From contig JAAEQB010000109.1 in NCBI GenBank assembly GCA_024231975.1, positions 124,001 through 188,000 on the forward strand: 64,000 bases of DNA, given 5' to 3'. A program made the position numbers and the translations under genes. Origin of the DNA: Allobosea sp. Its GTDB lineage: Bacteria > Pseudomonadota > Alphaproteobacteria > Rhizobiales > Beijerinckiaceae. Below are positions 8,279-17,271 of the stretch, piece by piece. Within the stretch, counting starts at the first letter, position 1; every line of letters begins with the position of its first letter. The notes beneath the pieces were generated by a model. It saw only the letters and a program-made list of their open reading frames with translations, made no database searches and was not told where the DNA came from.

Positions 8279-8875
8279 ATGGCCCGGATGAAATTCCTCT
8301 GCGACGCCGACCGCTGCATCGAGTGCAACGCCTGCGTCACCGCCTGCAAGAACGAGAACGACGTGCCCTGGGGCATCAACCGCCGGCGCGTCGTCACCAT
8401 CAATGACGGCAAGCCGGGCGAGCGCTCGGTCTCGATGGCCTGCATGCATTGCACGGACGCACCCTGCATGGCCGTCTGCCCGGTCGACTGCTTCTACAAC
8501 ACCGCCGATGGCGTCGTGCTGCACAACAAGGACCTGTGCATCGGCTGTGGCTACTGCTTCTACGCCTGCCCCTTCGGCGCCCCGCAATATCCGAAAGTCA
8601 GCAATTTCGGCTCGCGCGGCAAGATGGACAAGTGCACCTATTGCTCCGGCGGCCCCGAGGTCGATCTCTCGCCGGCCGAATACCAGAAATACGGCTCGAA
8701 CCGTCTCGCCGAGGGAAAGCTGCCGCTCTGCGCCGAGATGTGCTCGACCAAGTCGCTGCTCGCCGGCGACGGCGAGGTGATCGCGCAGATCTACAAGGAA
8801 CGCGTGGTCAAGCGCGGCTACGGCTCGGGCGCCTGGGGCTGGCAGACCGCCTACCGGGAAACCATCACGATCTGA
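8279..8875 (+). CDS. fdh3B: Formate dehydrogenase FDH3-type beta subunit (four 4Fe-4S clusters)
   Basis: 198 residues. It carries electrons from FdhA to the membrane gamma subunit. Cysteine groups lie at C13/C16/C19/C23, C55/C58/C63/C67, C87/C90/C93/C97 and C119/C122 plus the pair in LPLCAEMCSTK, enough for four [4Fe-4S] clusters. Unlike E. coli FdnH (294 residues), it has no C-terminal transmembrane helix, so it must be held by FdhA and gamma. It lacks its own signal peptide, implying hitchhiker export with FdhA through the Tat system. The ribosome-binding site GAGGAACTG precedes the ATG. Confidence 0.93.
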   Translation: MARMKFLCDADRCIECNACVTACKNENDVPWGINRRRVVTINDGKPGERSVSMACMHCTDAPCMAVCPVDCFYNTADGVVLHNKDLCIGCGYCFYACPFGAPQYPKVSNFGSRGKMDKCTYCSGGPEVDLSPAEYQKYGSNRLAEGKLPLCAEMCSTKSLLAGDGEVIAQIYKERVVKRGYGSGAWGWQTAYRETITI

Positions 8876-8964
8876 GCTGGGGGAGGGGGGCGCATCACGG
8901 CCCGCAAAAGGTCGGGTGCGTTCCTCCCCGGGTTGACGCTGCCTTCGCGAAAAAGGATGCCGCA

Positions 8965-9969
8965 ATGTCGCTGCGCGCTCATCTCCGCTTCCTCATTACG
9001 GCGCTGCTGTTGGCCGTGGCGGTCGGCTTCGCCCTGCCGGGCTCCGCCCAGCAGATCAATCCGACCGCCGACTCGGTCAAGGAGAAGCAGTTCCTCGACG
9101 CGCTGAAGGGCAACCCCTCGGCCGAGCTGCAGGGCCGCATCACCATCCCCGACACCAAGGCGGCGACGCTGGAACGTCCGGCCGGGCGCGAATGGCGCGC
9201 CTTCCACCAGAACACGATGACCAAGATCGGCGCGGTCGCTGTGCTCGGCATGCTGATCGTGCTGATCGCCTTTTATCTCATCCGCGGCCGCATCCGGATC
9301 GAGAGCGGCCCGTCCGGCCAGACACTGACGCGCTTCAACGGCTTCGAGCGCTTCATGCACTGGCTCACCGCCGCCTGCTTCATCGTCCTGGCGCTGTCCG
9401 GGCTCAACGTCACCTTCGGCAAGGCGCTGCTGCTGCCGCTGGTCGGGCCGGAGGCGTTCACCAACATCTCGATCGTGGCGAAATGGGCGCACAACTACCT
9501 CGCCTGGCCGTTCATGCTCGGCATCGCCCTGATGTTCGTCATCTGGATCAAGGACAACATCCCCGGCATGGTCGACGTCCGCTGGTTCGCGGCCGGCGGC
9601 GGCATCGTCGGCAAGGGGCACCCGCCGGCCAAGCGCTTCAATGGCGGCCAGAAGATCGTGTTCTGGACCGTGGTCCTCGGCGGCGCTGCACTCGGGGTTT
9701 CTGGCATCTACCTGCTCTTCCCCGCGGTGGCTGGCGGCGTGCTCGACCTGCAATTCTGGAACGTGGTCCACGGCATCGTCGGCGTGCTGATGGTCGCAGC
9801 GATCCTCGCCCACATCTATATCGGCACGGTCGGCATGGAGGGCGCCTTCGACGCGATGGGCTCCGGCGAGGTCGATCTCAATTGGGCCAAAGAGCACCAT
9901 TCGCTCTGGGTCGCCGAGGAGATGAGGAAGGGCCAGGTCCACGGCGGCAAGCTGCAGCCGGCGGAGTGA
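8965..9969 (+). CDS. Formate dehydrogenase gamma subunit, cytochrome b556
   Basis: 334 residues. This is the membrane quinone-reducing di-haem subunit. It has an N-terminal signal peptide (RFLITALLLAVAVGFALPGSA, about residues 7-28) and a periplasmic segment of about 50 residues. Five hydrophobic helices follow (around VAVLGMLIVLIAFYLI, WLTAACFIVLALSG, WPFMLGIALMFVIWI, FWTVVLGGAALGVSGIYL and VHGIVGVLMVAAILAHIYIG). Candidate haem ligands are the histidines in ERFMHW, KWAHNY, VVHGIVG and LAHIYIG. The N-terminal extension is common in FDH gammas of this type but absent from E. coli FdnI. The 89-bp gap after fdh3B contains a G-run but no gene. A strong terminator follows at 10013-10047. Confidence 0.92.
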   Translation: MSLRAHLRFLITALLLAVAVGFALPGSAQQINPTADSVKEKQFLDALKGNPSAELQGRITIPDTKAATLERPAGREWRAFHQNTMTKIGAVAVLGMLIVLIAFYLIRGRIRIESGPSGQTLTRFNGFERFMHWLTAACFIVLALSGLNVTFGKALLLPLVGPEAFTNISIVAKWAHNYLAWPFMLGIALMFVIWIKDNIPGMVDVRWFAAGGGIVGKGHPPAKRFNGGQKIVFWTVVLGGAALGVSGIYLLFPAVAGGVLDLQFWNVVHGIVGVLMVAAILAHIYIGTVGMEGAFDAMGSGEVDLNWAKEHHSLWVAEEMRKGQVHGGKLQPAE

Positions 9970-10012
9970 GCTTTTGCCGCGCTTGACCCGCTGACGGCAT
10001 TTGCACGATGAC

Positions 10013-10047
10013 AGCCGGGCGCGTCTCGCGCCCGGCTTTGTCTTTTT
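10013..10047 (+). terminator. Rho-independent terminator after the formate dehydrogenase operon
   Basis: There are two perfect 11-bp inverted arms, 10013-10023 (AGCCGGGCGCG) and 10027-10037, with a 3-nt TCT loop. A T-rich tail follows immediately (TTGTCTTTTT to 10047). It sits 43 bp after the gamma-subunit stop and just before the mobB start at 10065. It should end most fdh transcripts, so mobB-moeA expression depends on read-through or on a promoter inside this short interval. Confidence 0.85.
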
Positions 10048-10064
10048 CGAGGATGTCCTTGTCG

Positions 10065-10595
10065 ATGCGCGTGATCGGACTGGCGGGCTGGAGCGGGGCT
10101 GGCAAGACGACCCTCCTCACAAAGCTGATCCCGGAGTTCAACCGCCGCGGCGTTGGGGTCTCGACGATCAAGCACGCCCATCACGGCTTCGATCTCGACA
10201 CGCCCGGCAAGGATTCCTGGGCGCACCGGCAGGCCGGCGCCTCCGAGGTTCTGATCTCCTCGGCCAAGCGCTGGGCGCTGCTGCGCGAACTCCGCGATGA
10301 GCCGGAGGCGGTGCTCCCGGAGTTGCTGGCGCGGCTGTCGCCGGTCGATCTCGTCCTCGTCGAGGGCTTCAAGCGCGATCCGCACGCTAAGCTCGAGGTC
10401 TATCGCGCCGCCAATGGCAAGCCGCCTTTGCATCCGGATGATCCCAGCATCGTCGCGATCGCCAGCGACACCACCTTTCCCGAGGCGGGCCGGCCGGTGA
10501 TCGGGCTCGACGATGTCGCCGCTATCGCCGATTGTCTCTTTGCCAAGGCGCAGCCGCTCGAAGCGGTGCTGGCCCGGGCGAAAGAGGATCTCTGA
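10065..10595 (+). CDS. mobB: Molybdopterin-guanine dinucleotide biosynthesis protein MobB
   Basis: 176 residues. This is a GTP-binding adaptor that assists MobA in attaching GMP to molybdopterin, the form used by FdhA. The Walker A motif is GWSGAGKTT (residues 8-16); further MobB marks are STIKHAHHGFDLDTPGKDSW and LVEGFKRDPHAKLEVYR. The ATG at 10065 gives the usual MobB length with GAGGA 11 bp upstream; an ATG at 10053 is in frame but overlaps that site. The stop is 2 bp before moeA. Placement after the FDH genes supports coupled cofactor supply. mobA is not in the window. Confidence 0.93.
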   Translation: MRVIGLAGWSGAGKTTLLTKLIPEFNRRGVGVSTIKHAHHGFDLDTPGKDSWAHRQAGASEVLISSAKRWALLRELRDEPEAVLPELLARLSPVDLVLVEGFKRDPHAKLEVYRAANGKPPLHPDDPSIVAIASDTTFPEAGRPVIGLDDVAAIADCLFAKAQPLEAVLARAKEDL

Positions 10596-10597
10596 CG

Positions 10598-11851
10598 ATG
10601 GCGCAGCTCAGCGCGGATGCCGACGCCTTCGGGCCCATGCTGACGATCGAGCAGGCGGCCGAGCGCGCGGCCGAACGCATCACCGCCGTGGCGGGCATCG
10701 AGACAGTTGCGCTGACAGCGGCCGACGGACGTGTCCTGGCGCAGGACATCGTCGCGCCTGTCGACCTGCCCCCCTTCGCGAATTCAGCTGTCGATGGCTA
10801 TGCCGTCCGGTTCGCCGATCTGACGCTCTCCGGCGAAACCCGCCTGCCGCTGTCCGGCCGGGTCCCGGCCGGCGCCGATGCCGCCGGCGTCACGACGGCT
10901 GGCATCGCCGTGCGCGTCTTCACCGGTGCGCCGATGCCGGCGGACGCCGATACGGTCTTCATGCAGGAAGATGTCGCGCTCGATGCCGATTGCGTTGTCC
11001 TGCCGGCCGGGCTGAAGCGTGGCGCCAATGCGCGGCCGGCGGGCGAGGATCTGCCGTACGGCCATGTCGCGCTCGCTGCCGGCCGGCGCCTGCGCCCGCA
11101 GGATCTGGCGCTGCTCGCTGCGCTCGGCGTGACCGAGCTTTCAGTGCGCCGCCGCGTTCGCGTGGCGATCTTCTCGACCGGCGACGAACTCAACGAGCCT
11201 GGCACGCCCCTGCCGCCCGCCGGCATCTACGACGCCAATCGCAGCCTGCTGCGCGCCCTCGTCGCCCGCACCGGGGCGGAGGTGGTCGATCTCGGCATCC
11301 TCAGGGACGAACCGGAGAGCCTCGCGGGACGACTGCGCGAAGCGGCCGTCGATTGCGACCTGATCCTGACCTCGGGCGGCGTCTCGACCGGCGAGGAAGA
11401 TCACGTCAAGGCGGCGGTCGAGCGCGCCGGGGAACTCGCCTTCTGGCGCGTCGCGATCAAGCCGGGCCGCCCCGTGGCGATGGGCGTCGTCGCTGGCACG
11501 CCCTTCATCGGCCTGCCCGGCAATCCCGTCGCCGTCTTCGTCACCTTCGCCTTCGTCGCCCGCACGGCTATCGCGCTGCTGTCGGGCACGAAGCGGGCGC
11601 GGCTGCATGGTCTGCCGGTCAGGCTCAGTTTTGCCTACAAGAAGAAGGCGGGGCGACGCGAATATGTCCGCGTCTCGCTGGTCCCTGGCCAGGACGGCAT
11701 CGCGGTGGCGCGCAAGCACCCGCGGGATGGCGCGGGTGTCCTGACCTCGCTGACCGAGACTGATGGGCTGGTCGAGCTCGCCGACGAGCTGACCAGCGTA
11801 GCGGAAGGCACGATCGCCCCCTTCCTCGCCTATGAAATGCTGACGGGCTGA
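10598..11851 (+). CDS. moeA: Molybdopterin molybdenumtransferase MoeA
   Basis: 417 residues. It catalyses insertion of molybdate into adenylylated molybdopterin. The fold signatures are visible in order: FANSAVDGYAVRF (~63-75), the GxP segment TGAPMPADADTVFMQED, IFSTGDELNEPGTPLPPAGIYDANRSLL split over residues ~185-215, the substrate-binding TSGGVSTGEEDHVK, and FIGLPGNPVAVFVTF. The length is normal for MoeA. The start MAQLSADADAFGPM at 10598 lies 2 bp after the mobB stop. The C-terminal domain IV (RREYVRVSL...GAGVLTSLTETDG) is complete. Confidence 0.95.
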   Translation: MAQLSADADAFGPMLTIEQAAERAAERITAVAGIETVALTAADGRVLAQDIVAPVDLPPFANSAVDGYAVRFADLTLSGETRLPLSGRVPAGADAAGVTTAGIAVRVFTGAPMPADADTVFMQEDVALDADCVVLPAGLKRGANARPAGEDLPYGHVALAAGRRLRPQDLALLAALGVTELSVRRRVRVAIFSTGDELNEPGTPLPPAGIYDANRSLLRALVARTGAEVVDLGILRDEPESLAGRLREAAVDCDLILTSGGVSTGEEDHVKAAVERAGELAFWRVAIKPGRPVAMGVVAGTPFIGLPGNPVAVFVTFAFVARTAIALLSGTKRARLHGLPVRLSFAYKKKAGRREYVRVSLVPGQDGIAVARKHPRDGAGVLTSLTETDGLVELADELTSVAEGTIAPFLAYEMLTG

Positions 11852-11856
11852 AGCGT

Positions 11857-11889
11857 CGGACCGAAAAGGCGAAGGTACTTTTCGGACCA
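11857..11889. terminator. Inverted repeat between convergent moeA and TIGR02186 genes
   Basis: GGACCGAAAAG (11858-11868) pairs with 11878-11888 with one mismatch, across a 9-nt loop. The stem is AT/GC mixed and there is no clear T-tract, so it may be a weak bidirectional terminator or a dispersed palindrome. It fills most of the 59-bp gap between the two convergent genes. Confidence 0.5.
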
Positions 11890-11910
11890 ATCTGATGCGG
11901 AATCCAGGGC

Positions 11911-12681
11911 TCAATCGCGCCGGAAGATCACCGTCGCCAGCCAGCCCAGCAGCAGCGCCACCGCGACGGTCGCCAGCCCGTAGAGCAGCGGCCGGTCATG
12001 CGCTGCCGAGGTCATACGCTGTTCCGCGCCGGTCTTCACCACCTCGAAGTTCGTGGTCTGGCGCGCCAGGATCGAGCCGCCGGCATAGAGCAGGACCTCG
12101 ACCTCATACGGGCCGGTCGGCGCGATCGCCGGGATCTTGATCTGCGAGCTGAACAGGGCGGGCGACAGGAAGGTGACCCCGCGTTCGTCGAGCGTATAGA
12201 GCTGCCTCCCTTCGAGCGTGCGGATCAGCGCGTCGCGAAAGCGGGCGATGTCGAACTCGAAGTCGAAGCCCGTCGGCGGGCGCTGGGCATTGGCGAGGCC
12301 GATCCGGTCGCGCCGTGCCGCCTCTTCCGACAGGAACTCCTTGATCGGGCGATTGGTCGCGACCGAGAGATAGATGGAACGATCCGGGAAGCGGCGCTGG
12401 TTGCGGTTGATCCAGATGGGACCGACACGCTCCTTCTCGCGCACGATCAGCATGCGCTGCGGCCCGCGCACGGTGACGACGATGTCGTAGGGATCAGCGC
12501 GCGCGACGGAGCGGCCGTCGCGCTCGACCAGGCCGAACACGGCGAGCTGGTCGCCGGTGAAGTTGGAGGCGATCGCGATCCGGTGGGTCGACAGGGCCGC
12601 GATCAGCGCTTCCGCCTTCGCGGGGAGGCTCGCGAGGGCCGAAAGGCAGGCTGCTGTGAGGGCGAGCGCCGCGCGTCTCAT
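11911..12681 (-). CDS. TIGR02186 family exported, membrane-anchored protein
   Basis: 256 residues. An N-terminal signal peptide (LALTAACLSALASLPAKAEA) is followed by a periplasmic beta-rich domain (ALSTHRIAIASNFTGDQLAVFG; PYDIVVTVRGP) and one C-terminal transmembrane helix (LLYGLATVAVALLLGWLATVIF) with a short RRD tail. This alphaproteobacterial family has no established function but is almost always next to a TauE/SafE permease. Here its ATG overlaps the permease stop by 4 bp (12678-12681), so they are translated together. A role as a partner of the permease, perhaps in sulfur-compound or anion export, is inference. Confidence 0.8.
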   Translation of the reverse strand: MRRAALALTAACLSALASLPAKAEALIAALSTHRIAIASNFTGDQLAVFGLVERDGRSVARADPYDIVVTVRGPQRMLIVREKERVGPIWINRNQRRFPDRSIYLSVATNRPIKEFLSEEAARRDRIGLANAQRPPTGFDFEFDIARFRDALIRTLEGRQLYTLDERGVTFLSPALFSSQIKIPAIAPTGPYEVEVLLYAGGSILARQTTNFEVVKTGAEQRMTSAAHDRPLLYGLATVAVALLLGWLATVIFRRD

Positions 12682-13610
12682 CGCTGCACTCCTTCCTGCA
12701 CCACCACCGAATAGGGCTCATTTGGCGGCAGGAAGAGCTCGACCGCGAAGCGCAGGCCGACCGACAGGATCAGCAGCGCCAGCAGCAGCCGGAACGACGA
12801 GACGTTGAGGTTGCGCGCCGCCCGGCCGCCGAACTGCGCGCCGATGACGCCGCCGACCAGCAGCAGCATGGCCAGGATGATGTCGACCGACTGGTTGGTG
12901 ACGGCGTGCAGCACCGTCGCGCCGGTCATGGTGACGAGGATCTGGAACAGCGAGGTGCCGACGACCACGGCCGGCGGAATCCGGAAGAAGTAGATCAGCG
13001 CCGGTACCAGCATGAAGCCGCCGCCGACGCCGAGCACGGCGCCGATGAAGCCGATGATGACGGCGAGCGCCGCGATCGGGATCACGCTGGCATAGAGCTG
13101 GGAGCGCGGGAAGCGCATGCGCAGCGGCAGGCCCATCCAGGGCGGGTGCGAGCCGGCCTCGCGCAGGCGACGGGCCGGCTTGCCGCTGCGGTCGCGCATT
13201 GCGGCGCGCACCGCGTCGAACAGCATCAGCCCGCCGATGCAGGTGAAGAGCGTGACATAGGCCAGGGTGATCACCAGCTCGAGCTGGCCGAGGCGCCGCA
13301 TCGAGTTGAAGAACAGCACGCCCAGGATCGTCCCGAATATGCCGCCTGCGACCAGGATGCCGCCGAGCTTGAAGTCGAGCGCGTTGCGCCGCCAATAGGT
13401 CAGCACGCCGGTCATTGACGAGCCGGCGACCTGCGCGGCGACGGTCGCGATCGCGACGGCCGGGGGGATGTCGAGGAAGATCAGCAGCGGCGTCAGCAGG
13501 AAGCCGCCACCGACGCCGAACAGGCCGGAGATGAAGCCGACCGCGCCGCTCAGCCCGAGCACCAGGAAAATGCTGATCGGCAGTTCCGCGATCGGGAGAT
13601 AGATCTGCAC
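12678..13610 (-). CDS. TauE/SafE family (sulfite exporter-type) permease
   Basis: 310 residues from the GTG at 13610 (VQIYLPIAELPISIFL), which aligns with the usual N-terminus of this family. Longer in-frame starts (13646, 13655, 13694) would run into the palindromic repeat at 13647-13701 and are disfavoured. Two pseudo-repeated halves each carry the glycine-rich hairpin GFISGLFGVGGGFLLTP and GFIGAVLGVGGGFMLVP, the family signature, with about eight membrane helices in all. A basic cytoplasmic loop (RDRSGKPARRLREAG) separates the halves. It is likely an anion or sulfur-oxyanion exporter; the substrate cannot be read from sequence. It is operonic with TIGR02186. Confidence 0.82.
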   Translation of the reverse strand: MQIYLPIAELPISIFLVLGLSGAVGFISGLFGVGGGFLLTPLLIFLDIPPAVAIATVAAQVAGSSMTGVLTYWRRNALDFKLGGILVAGGIFGTILGVLFFNSMRRLGQLELVITLAYVTLFTCIGGLMLFDAVRAAMRDRSGKPARRLREAGSHPPWMGLPLRMRFPRSQLYASVIPIAALAVIIGFIGAVLGVGGGFMLVPALIYFFRIPPAVVVGTSLFQILVTMTGATVLHAVTNQSVDIILAMLLLVGGVIGAQFGGRAARNLNVSSFRLLLALLILSVGLRFAVELFLPPNEPYSVVVQEGVQR

Positions 13611-13646
13611 GCTTCCAAACCCTGTCGGCCGTCGATGCCTTCCCAT

Positions 13647-13701
13647 GTCGGGCATGGTTCGCAAAAGTGGATACGACTTTTGCGACGAGAACATGCCCGA
13701 C
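13647..13701. repeat. Nested palindromic intergenic repeat
   Basis: The outer 10-bp arms GTCGGGCATG (13647-13656) and CATGCCCGAC (13692-13701) are perfect. Inner 9-bp arms CGCAAAAGT (13660-13668) and ACTTTTGCG (13676-13684) are also perfect, with asymmetric linkers. This kind of GCAAAAGTGG...ACTTTTGC element is dispersed in Hyphomicrobiales intergenic DNA. It lies upstream of the TauE gene and downstream of nothing on the plus strand, so it is not an obvious terminator. Confidence 0.7.
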
Positions 13702-13845
13702 GTGCTGAGCCGGCACGGATTTCTAGCGTCCGGCCGAGATCGGCCGAACGGAAACTGCGCCGTAGCGGTGACGCTACAGCGGAAACCTTTTCAATGTGTG
13801 CAGTTTTGAGCGGCTTTCGGCGCAGGTCCGGCCTGCACCGAAGGC

Positions 13846-16800
13846 TCAGCCGCGGCCAGGCTTTACCGGCTTCTTGGCGGCGGCCGGCGGCTCGTCCCAG
13901 CCCTTGGCCGGCTGCGCGACCTCGTTGGCGCTCGCCTCCAGCGGCTTCGGCTTCCAGCTCTCAGCCGCCGCCTTGGCCGCGGCGAGATCGCCGGCAGGCA
14001 GCCGGCTGGCCACCTCGTCGCGCTTGCGGCCGGCATCCTCGTCGCCCTGGGCGGCGGCGATCGCGAACCAGCGATAGGACTGGCTGAGGTCGGCCGGCGC
14101 GCCGAGACCGCGGCCGAGCAGGATGGCGAGGTTGTACTGGCTGTCGCGCACGCCATGCTCGGCCGCGCGGCGGAACCATTCGGTCGCAGTGGCGTAGTCC
14201 GGCTTGCCGCCGGCCCCCTCGGCGTAGAGCACCGCGAGATTGTGCATCGCCTTGGCGTTGCCGCGTTCGGCGGCGCGCCCGTACCAGACCTTGGCGAGCG
14301 CCGGGTCGCGATTGGTGCCGATGCCCTTCTCGAACATGTTGCCGAGGCGGAACTGCGCCGGGCCGAGGCCGGCGACGGCGGCGCGCTCGAACAGGCGCAG
14401 CGCCAGCTTCGGATCGCGGTTGCCGGGGCCGTCGGCCGCCTGGGCCGCGATCTGGTAGACGGCGCGGGCATCGCCCGCGAGCGCCGCCTTGCGCTGGCCG
14501 GCACTGCCCGCGGTCGGCGGCAGCTCGCCGATCCCGGTGACGGTCTCGACCGCCTCGGACGGGCTCTGCAGCGGCAGCGCGGCGACCATGGAGGGCACGG
14601 CGGCAGCCGATGGCGGCGCCTCGGCGCTCGCCGTCTGGGCCGGCGCGGGAACGGCGGCTTGCGCCGGCGTCGTGCCGATCTGCAATGGCGGCAGGGCCGA
14701 GCTCTGGTCCTTTGCCGGCGGCGCGACGGGCTCGGCCGGGGTACTCTGCGGTGCCGGCTTGGCCGCGGGGGCTTCGATGGGGGCGGGAGTAGCCGGCTCT
14801 GTCCGGTTGGCGCTCTCGCTTACGGCCTGCTTTTTGGCGCCCTGTTGGCTGCCGGAGAAAACCTGGGCGGCGCCGATCGCGAGGACCAGTGCGGCGAGGC
14901 CGAGCAGCAGCGGCCGCCGGCGCTTTTCCAGGATCTCCTTGAGGCGCCCGCCGCCGGAGGCGGATTTGGCCGCCTTACCGGGCTTGGCAGTCTCGGACGC
15001 AGCCGGGCTGGCGGCGGCCGCTTCGCTGGCGGCCTTGGCCGAGCGGCGCGCGGCCGCGATCAGGCTCTGGCGGACGGCCTGCGGATCGTTGCCTTGCGGG
15101 ACCGGCGCATCGGGACGCGGCCGGCCGGAGCCCGGCTCCAGCGGCAGGTCGAGCCCGCCGGTGCGCGGCAGCCGCGGCTCGGCGGCGAAGCGCTCTGCCA
15201 TCGGGACGGCGGGCATCGGCGCCTTGACTTCATCGGAAGCCGGCGTCCGCACGCGCTGCGTGGGCACGGGCACGGCGGGGCGGCGGTCACGGTCCCCGCC
15301 CAATTCGGCTTCGAGATCGCCGAGGCGGCCGATGATGGTCTCCAGCGTCCGGTGCACGGCGCCGATCGCATCCTGGGTCTCGCGCCCGGTCGAGACATGG
15401 CTCTCGCGCAGGCCGCTCATCAGGTCGCTGAGCTCGGACAGGCTGGCGCCACGGGATGGCGGCAGGTCGGCCATGGCGGCGCGCGCTGCGCGCTCGGCCG
15501 CTGCCGTGGTGTCTTCGCGCATGCCCTGGAGGTGGACGACGAGATCCTGCAGCGTCCGCTCGATGCCGTTTTCAGCCGAGCGCGTCGCGGCCTGCTGGTC
15601 GAGCCGTTGGGTCAAACCGGCGATCTGGCGTTCGAGCGCGTCGAAGGAATCGGAGCCGGCGCCGGGCCGGCCGGCCTCGTCGATTTTGGCGGCGAGGCCG
15701 CGCAGCATGTCCTCGACCGGGCGCATGTCGACGCGAGCGAGGGGAGTGCCGCCTTCGTCCGCCATCTGGGCGAGCCTGCTGGAGGCGGTGAGCTGTTCGA
15801 CGCGGTCGGTCAGTGTCTCGATCCGGTCCTCGAGCCGGCTCGGTGGCCGGTCGGCCAGGTCCTCGAGCTTGATCACCAACGCTTCGATGCGCCCGGCGAG
15901 CTCGTTCGAGGCCGGGCGGCCGATGGCGTCGAGTTCGCCGAGGCGAGCGACCAGCTGGTCGACCTGCCCGTCGATCACGGAGGCCTTCATAGCCGGCAGC
16001 GAGTCGATCTTCTGGGCGAGCGATTCGACCTGGCGCGACAAGGCGAGCAGCGGTGCGCTCTCGCCGGAGCGCTCGCGCAGGCGGTCGCTGTGCAGACTCT
16101 CGCGCACGTCCTCGATCGCCAGCGACAGGCTGCGTAGGTCGCGGGTGTCGTCGCGCAGGCGCCCGACATCCGAGGTCAGAGCGTTGAGCTGCAGCGACAG
16201 ATCGTCGAAGCGGCGGCCATCCGGGGCCGAGACGAGCTCGCGCAATTCGGCCAGTTCGTTCAGGATCGGTGCGATCGTCTGGCGGTCGCCGCCGCGCGCG
16301 GCGAGCGCATCGACCTTGGCCGCAAGATGGGCGACCTCGAGCTCGAAGCGGCTGTAGCTTTCCTGCGGGCGGGTCTCGGAGAGCCGGCCGATCTCGGCTT
16401 CGATCCGCGCCAGCGGCTTTAGGACGGGATCGAGCCGGTCGCGCCCGTCCAGGCGGTCGAGCCTGGCTCCGAGCTCGCCGATCGCCCGTTCGAGCGGCTT
16501 GAAGGCGGCGCGCTGCTCGTCGGCCCGCATCGCCGGCTGGGCCGGGGCGATGCGATCGTTCAGCTGGCGCAGATCCTCGCGCAGGCTCGCGAGCGTCGGC
16601 GCGGGGGCAGCCGGACGCTCGAAGGTCGCAGCGCGTGCATCGCTGTCGAGGGCGCGCTGGCGCGAGCGGATATCGGACACGGCGGCGGCGAGGCCATCGC
16701 GGCTGAGCACGACCGGGCGTGTGACCTGCGGCGGAGGCGGTGCTGCCGGCCTGCGGCTGGCTTCCTCGGCGCGGCGCTCGATGTCGCTGAGCCGGCTGCC

Positions 16801-17271
16801 CATCGTCTTGATCGCGTCGGCGATCACGGCGGTGGCGCGCTCCTGGCGCTCGACCGTGGTGCGCTCGCCCTGCGACAGCCTGCTCTCGGTGCGCTCCATC
16901 CATTGCGCGATCGAATCGAGCGCGCTTGCGGTGCGCGCATTGCTGTCGCGCGTCAGGCGCTCGGCCATGGCCGCCTGGGTGATGAACGCGTCCATGCGCT
17001 CGCGCGAGAGATCGGGCCGGGCGGGGGGGGCCTGCGGGGCGGCGGCCGTCTGCATGCCGCCCTGCGAGAGGCGGGCAAGACGCTCGGAAAGCGCGGCGAT
17101 GTCCTGCTCCTGGGCGTCCTGGACGACGGCTTCCGGCTCCCCGGCCTCTTCGCGAATCTTGCTGTCGAGCCACTCGCCGAGCGTCATCCCGGCACGGCGC
17201 GCGGCGGTTTTCGCCGCATCACGCGTGCGCGGATCGACGCCCTTGACGCTCCAGGGCAGGCTGGTCGCCAT
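13846..17271 (-). CDS. PodJ-like polar localisation protein with coiled coils, one TM helix and Sel1 repeats
   Basis: 1141 residues from the ATG at 17271 (MATSLPWSVKGVDPRTRDAA); an in-frame start at 17304 is possible but has a weaker ribosome-binding site. The N-terminal ~40 residues include an RHH-like patch (AARRAGMTLGEWLDSKI). Residues ~100-700 are heptad-rich, Glu/Arg/Leu-rich coiled coil. A basic stretch and one transmembrane helix (PLLLGLAALVLAIGAAQVF, ~785-805) precede a Pro/Ala linker and Sel1-type repeats at ~930-1090 (FRLGNMFEKGIGTNRDPALA, YNLAILLGRGLGAPADLSQS), which would be periplasmic. Caulobacter PodJ has this order plus a peptidoglycan-binding end that is missing here. It is likely a cell-pole organiser. 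Confidence 0.78.
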   Translation of the reverse strand: MATSLPWSVKGVDPRTRDAAKTAARRAGMTLGEWLDSKIREEAGEPEAVVQDAQEQDIAALSERLARLSQGGMQTAAAPQAPPARPDLSRERMDAFITQAAMAERLTRDSNARTASALDSIAQWMERTESRLSQGERTTVERQERATAVIADAIKTMGSRLSDIERRAEEASRRPAAPPPPQVTRPVVLSRDGLAAAVSDIRSRQRALDSDARAATFERPAAPAPTLASLREDLRQLNDRIAPAQPAMRADEQRAAFKPLERAIGELGARLDRLDGRDRLDPVLKPLARIEAEIGRLSETRPQESYSRFELEVAHLAAKVDALAARGGDRQTIAPILNELAELRELVSAPDGRRFDDLSLQLNALTSDVGRLRDDTRDLRSLSLAIEDVRESLHSDRLRERSGESAPLLALSRQVESLAQKIDSLPAMKASVIDGQVDQLVARLGELDAIGRPASNELAGRIEALVIKLEDLADRPPSRLEDRIETLTDRVEQLTASSRLAQMADEGGTPLARVDMRPVEDMLRGLAAKIDEAGRPGAGSDSFDALERQIAGLTQRLDQQAATRSAENGIERTLQDLVVHLQGMREDTTAAAERAARAAMADLPPSRGASLSELSDLMSGLRESHVSTGRETQDAIGAVHRTLETIIGRLGDLEAELGGDRDRRPAVPVPTQRVRTPASDEVKAPMPAVPMAERFAAEPRLPRTGGLDLPLEPGSGRPRPDAPVPQGNDPQAVRQSLIAAARRSAKAASEAAAASPAASETAKPGKAAKSASGGGRLKEILEKRRRPLLLGLAALVLAIGAAQVFSGSQQGAKKQAVSESANRTEPATPAPIEAPAAKPAPQSTPAEPVAPPAKDQSSALPPLQIGTTPAQAAVPAPAQTASAEAPPSAAAVPSMVAALPLQSPSEAVETVTGIGELPPTAGSAGQRKAALAGDARAVYQIAAQAADGPGNRDPKLALRLFERAAVAGLGPAQFRLGNMFEKGIGTNRDPALAKVWYGRAAERGNAKAMHNLAVLYAEGAGGKPDYATATEWFRRAAEHGVRDSQYNLAILLGRGLGAPADLSQSYRWFAIAAAQGDEDAGRKRDEVASRLPAGDLAAAKAAAESWKPKPLEASANEVAQPAKGWDEPPAAAKKPVKPGRG

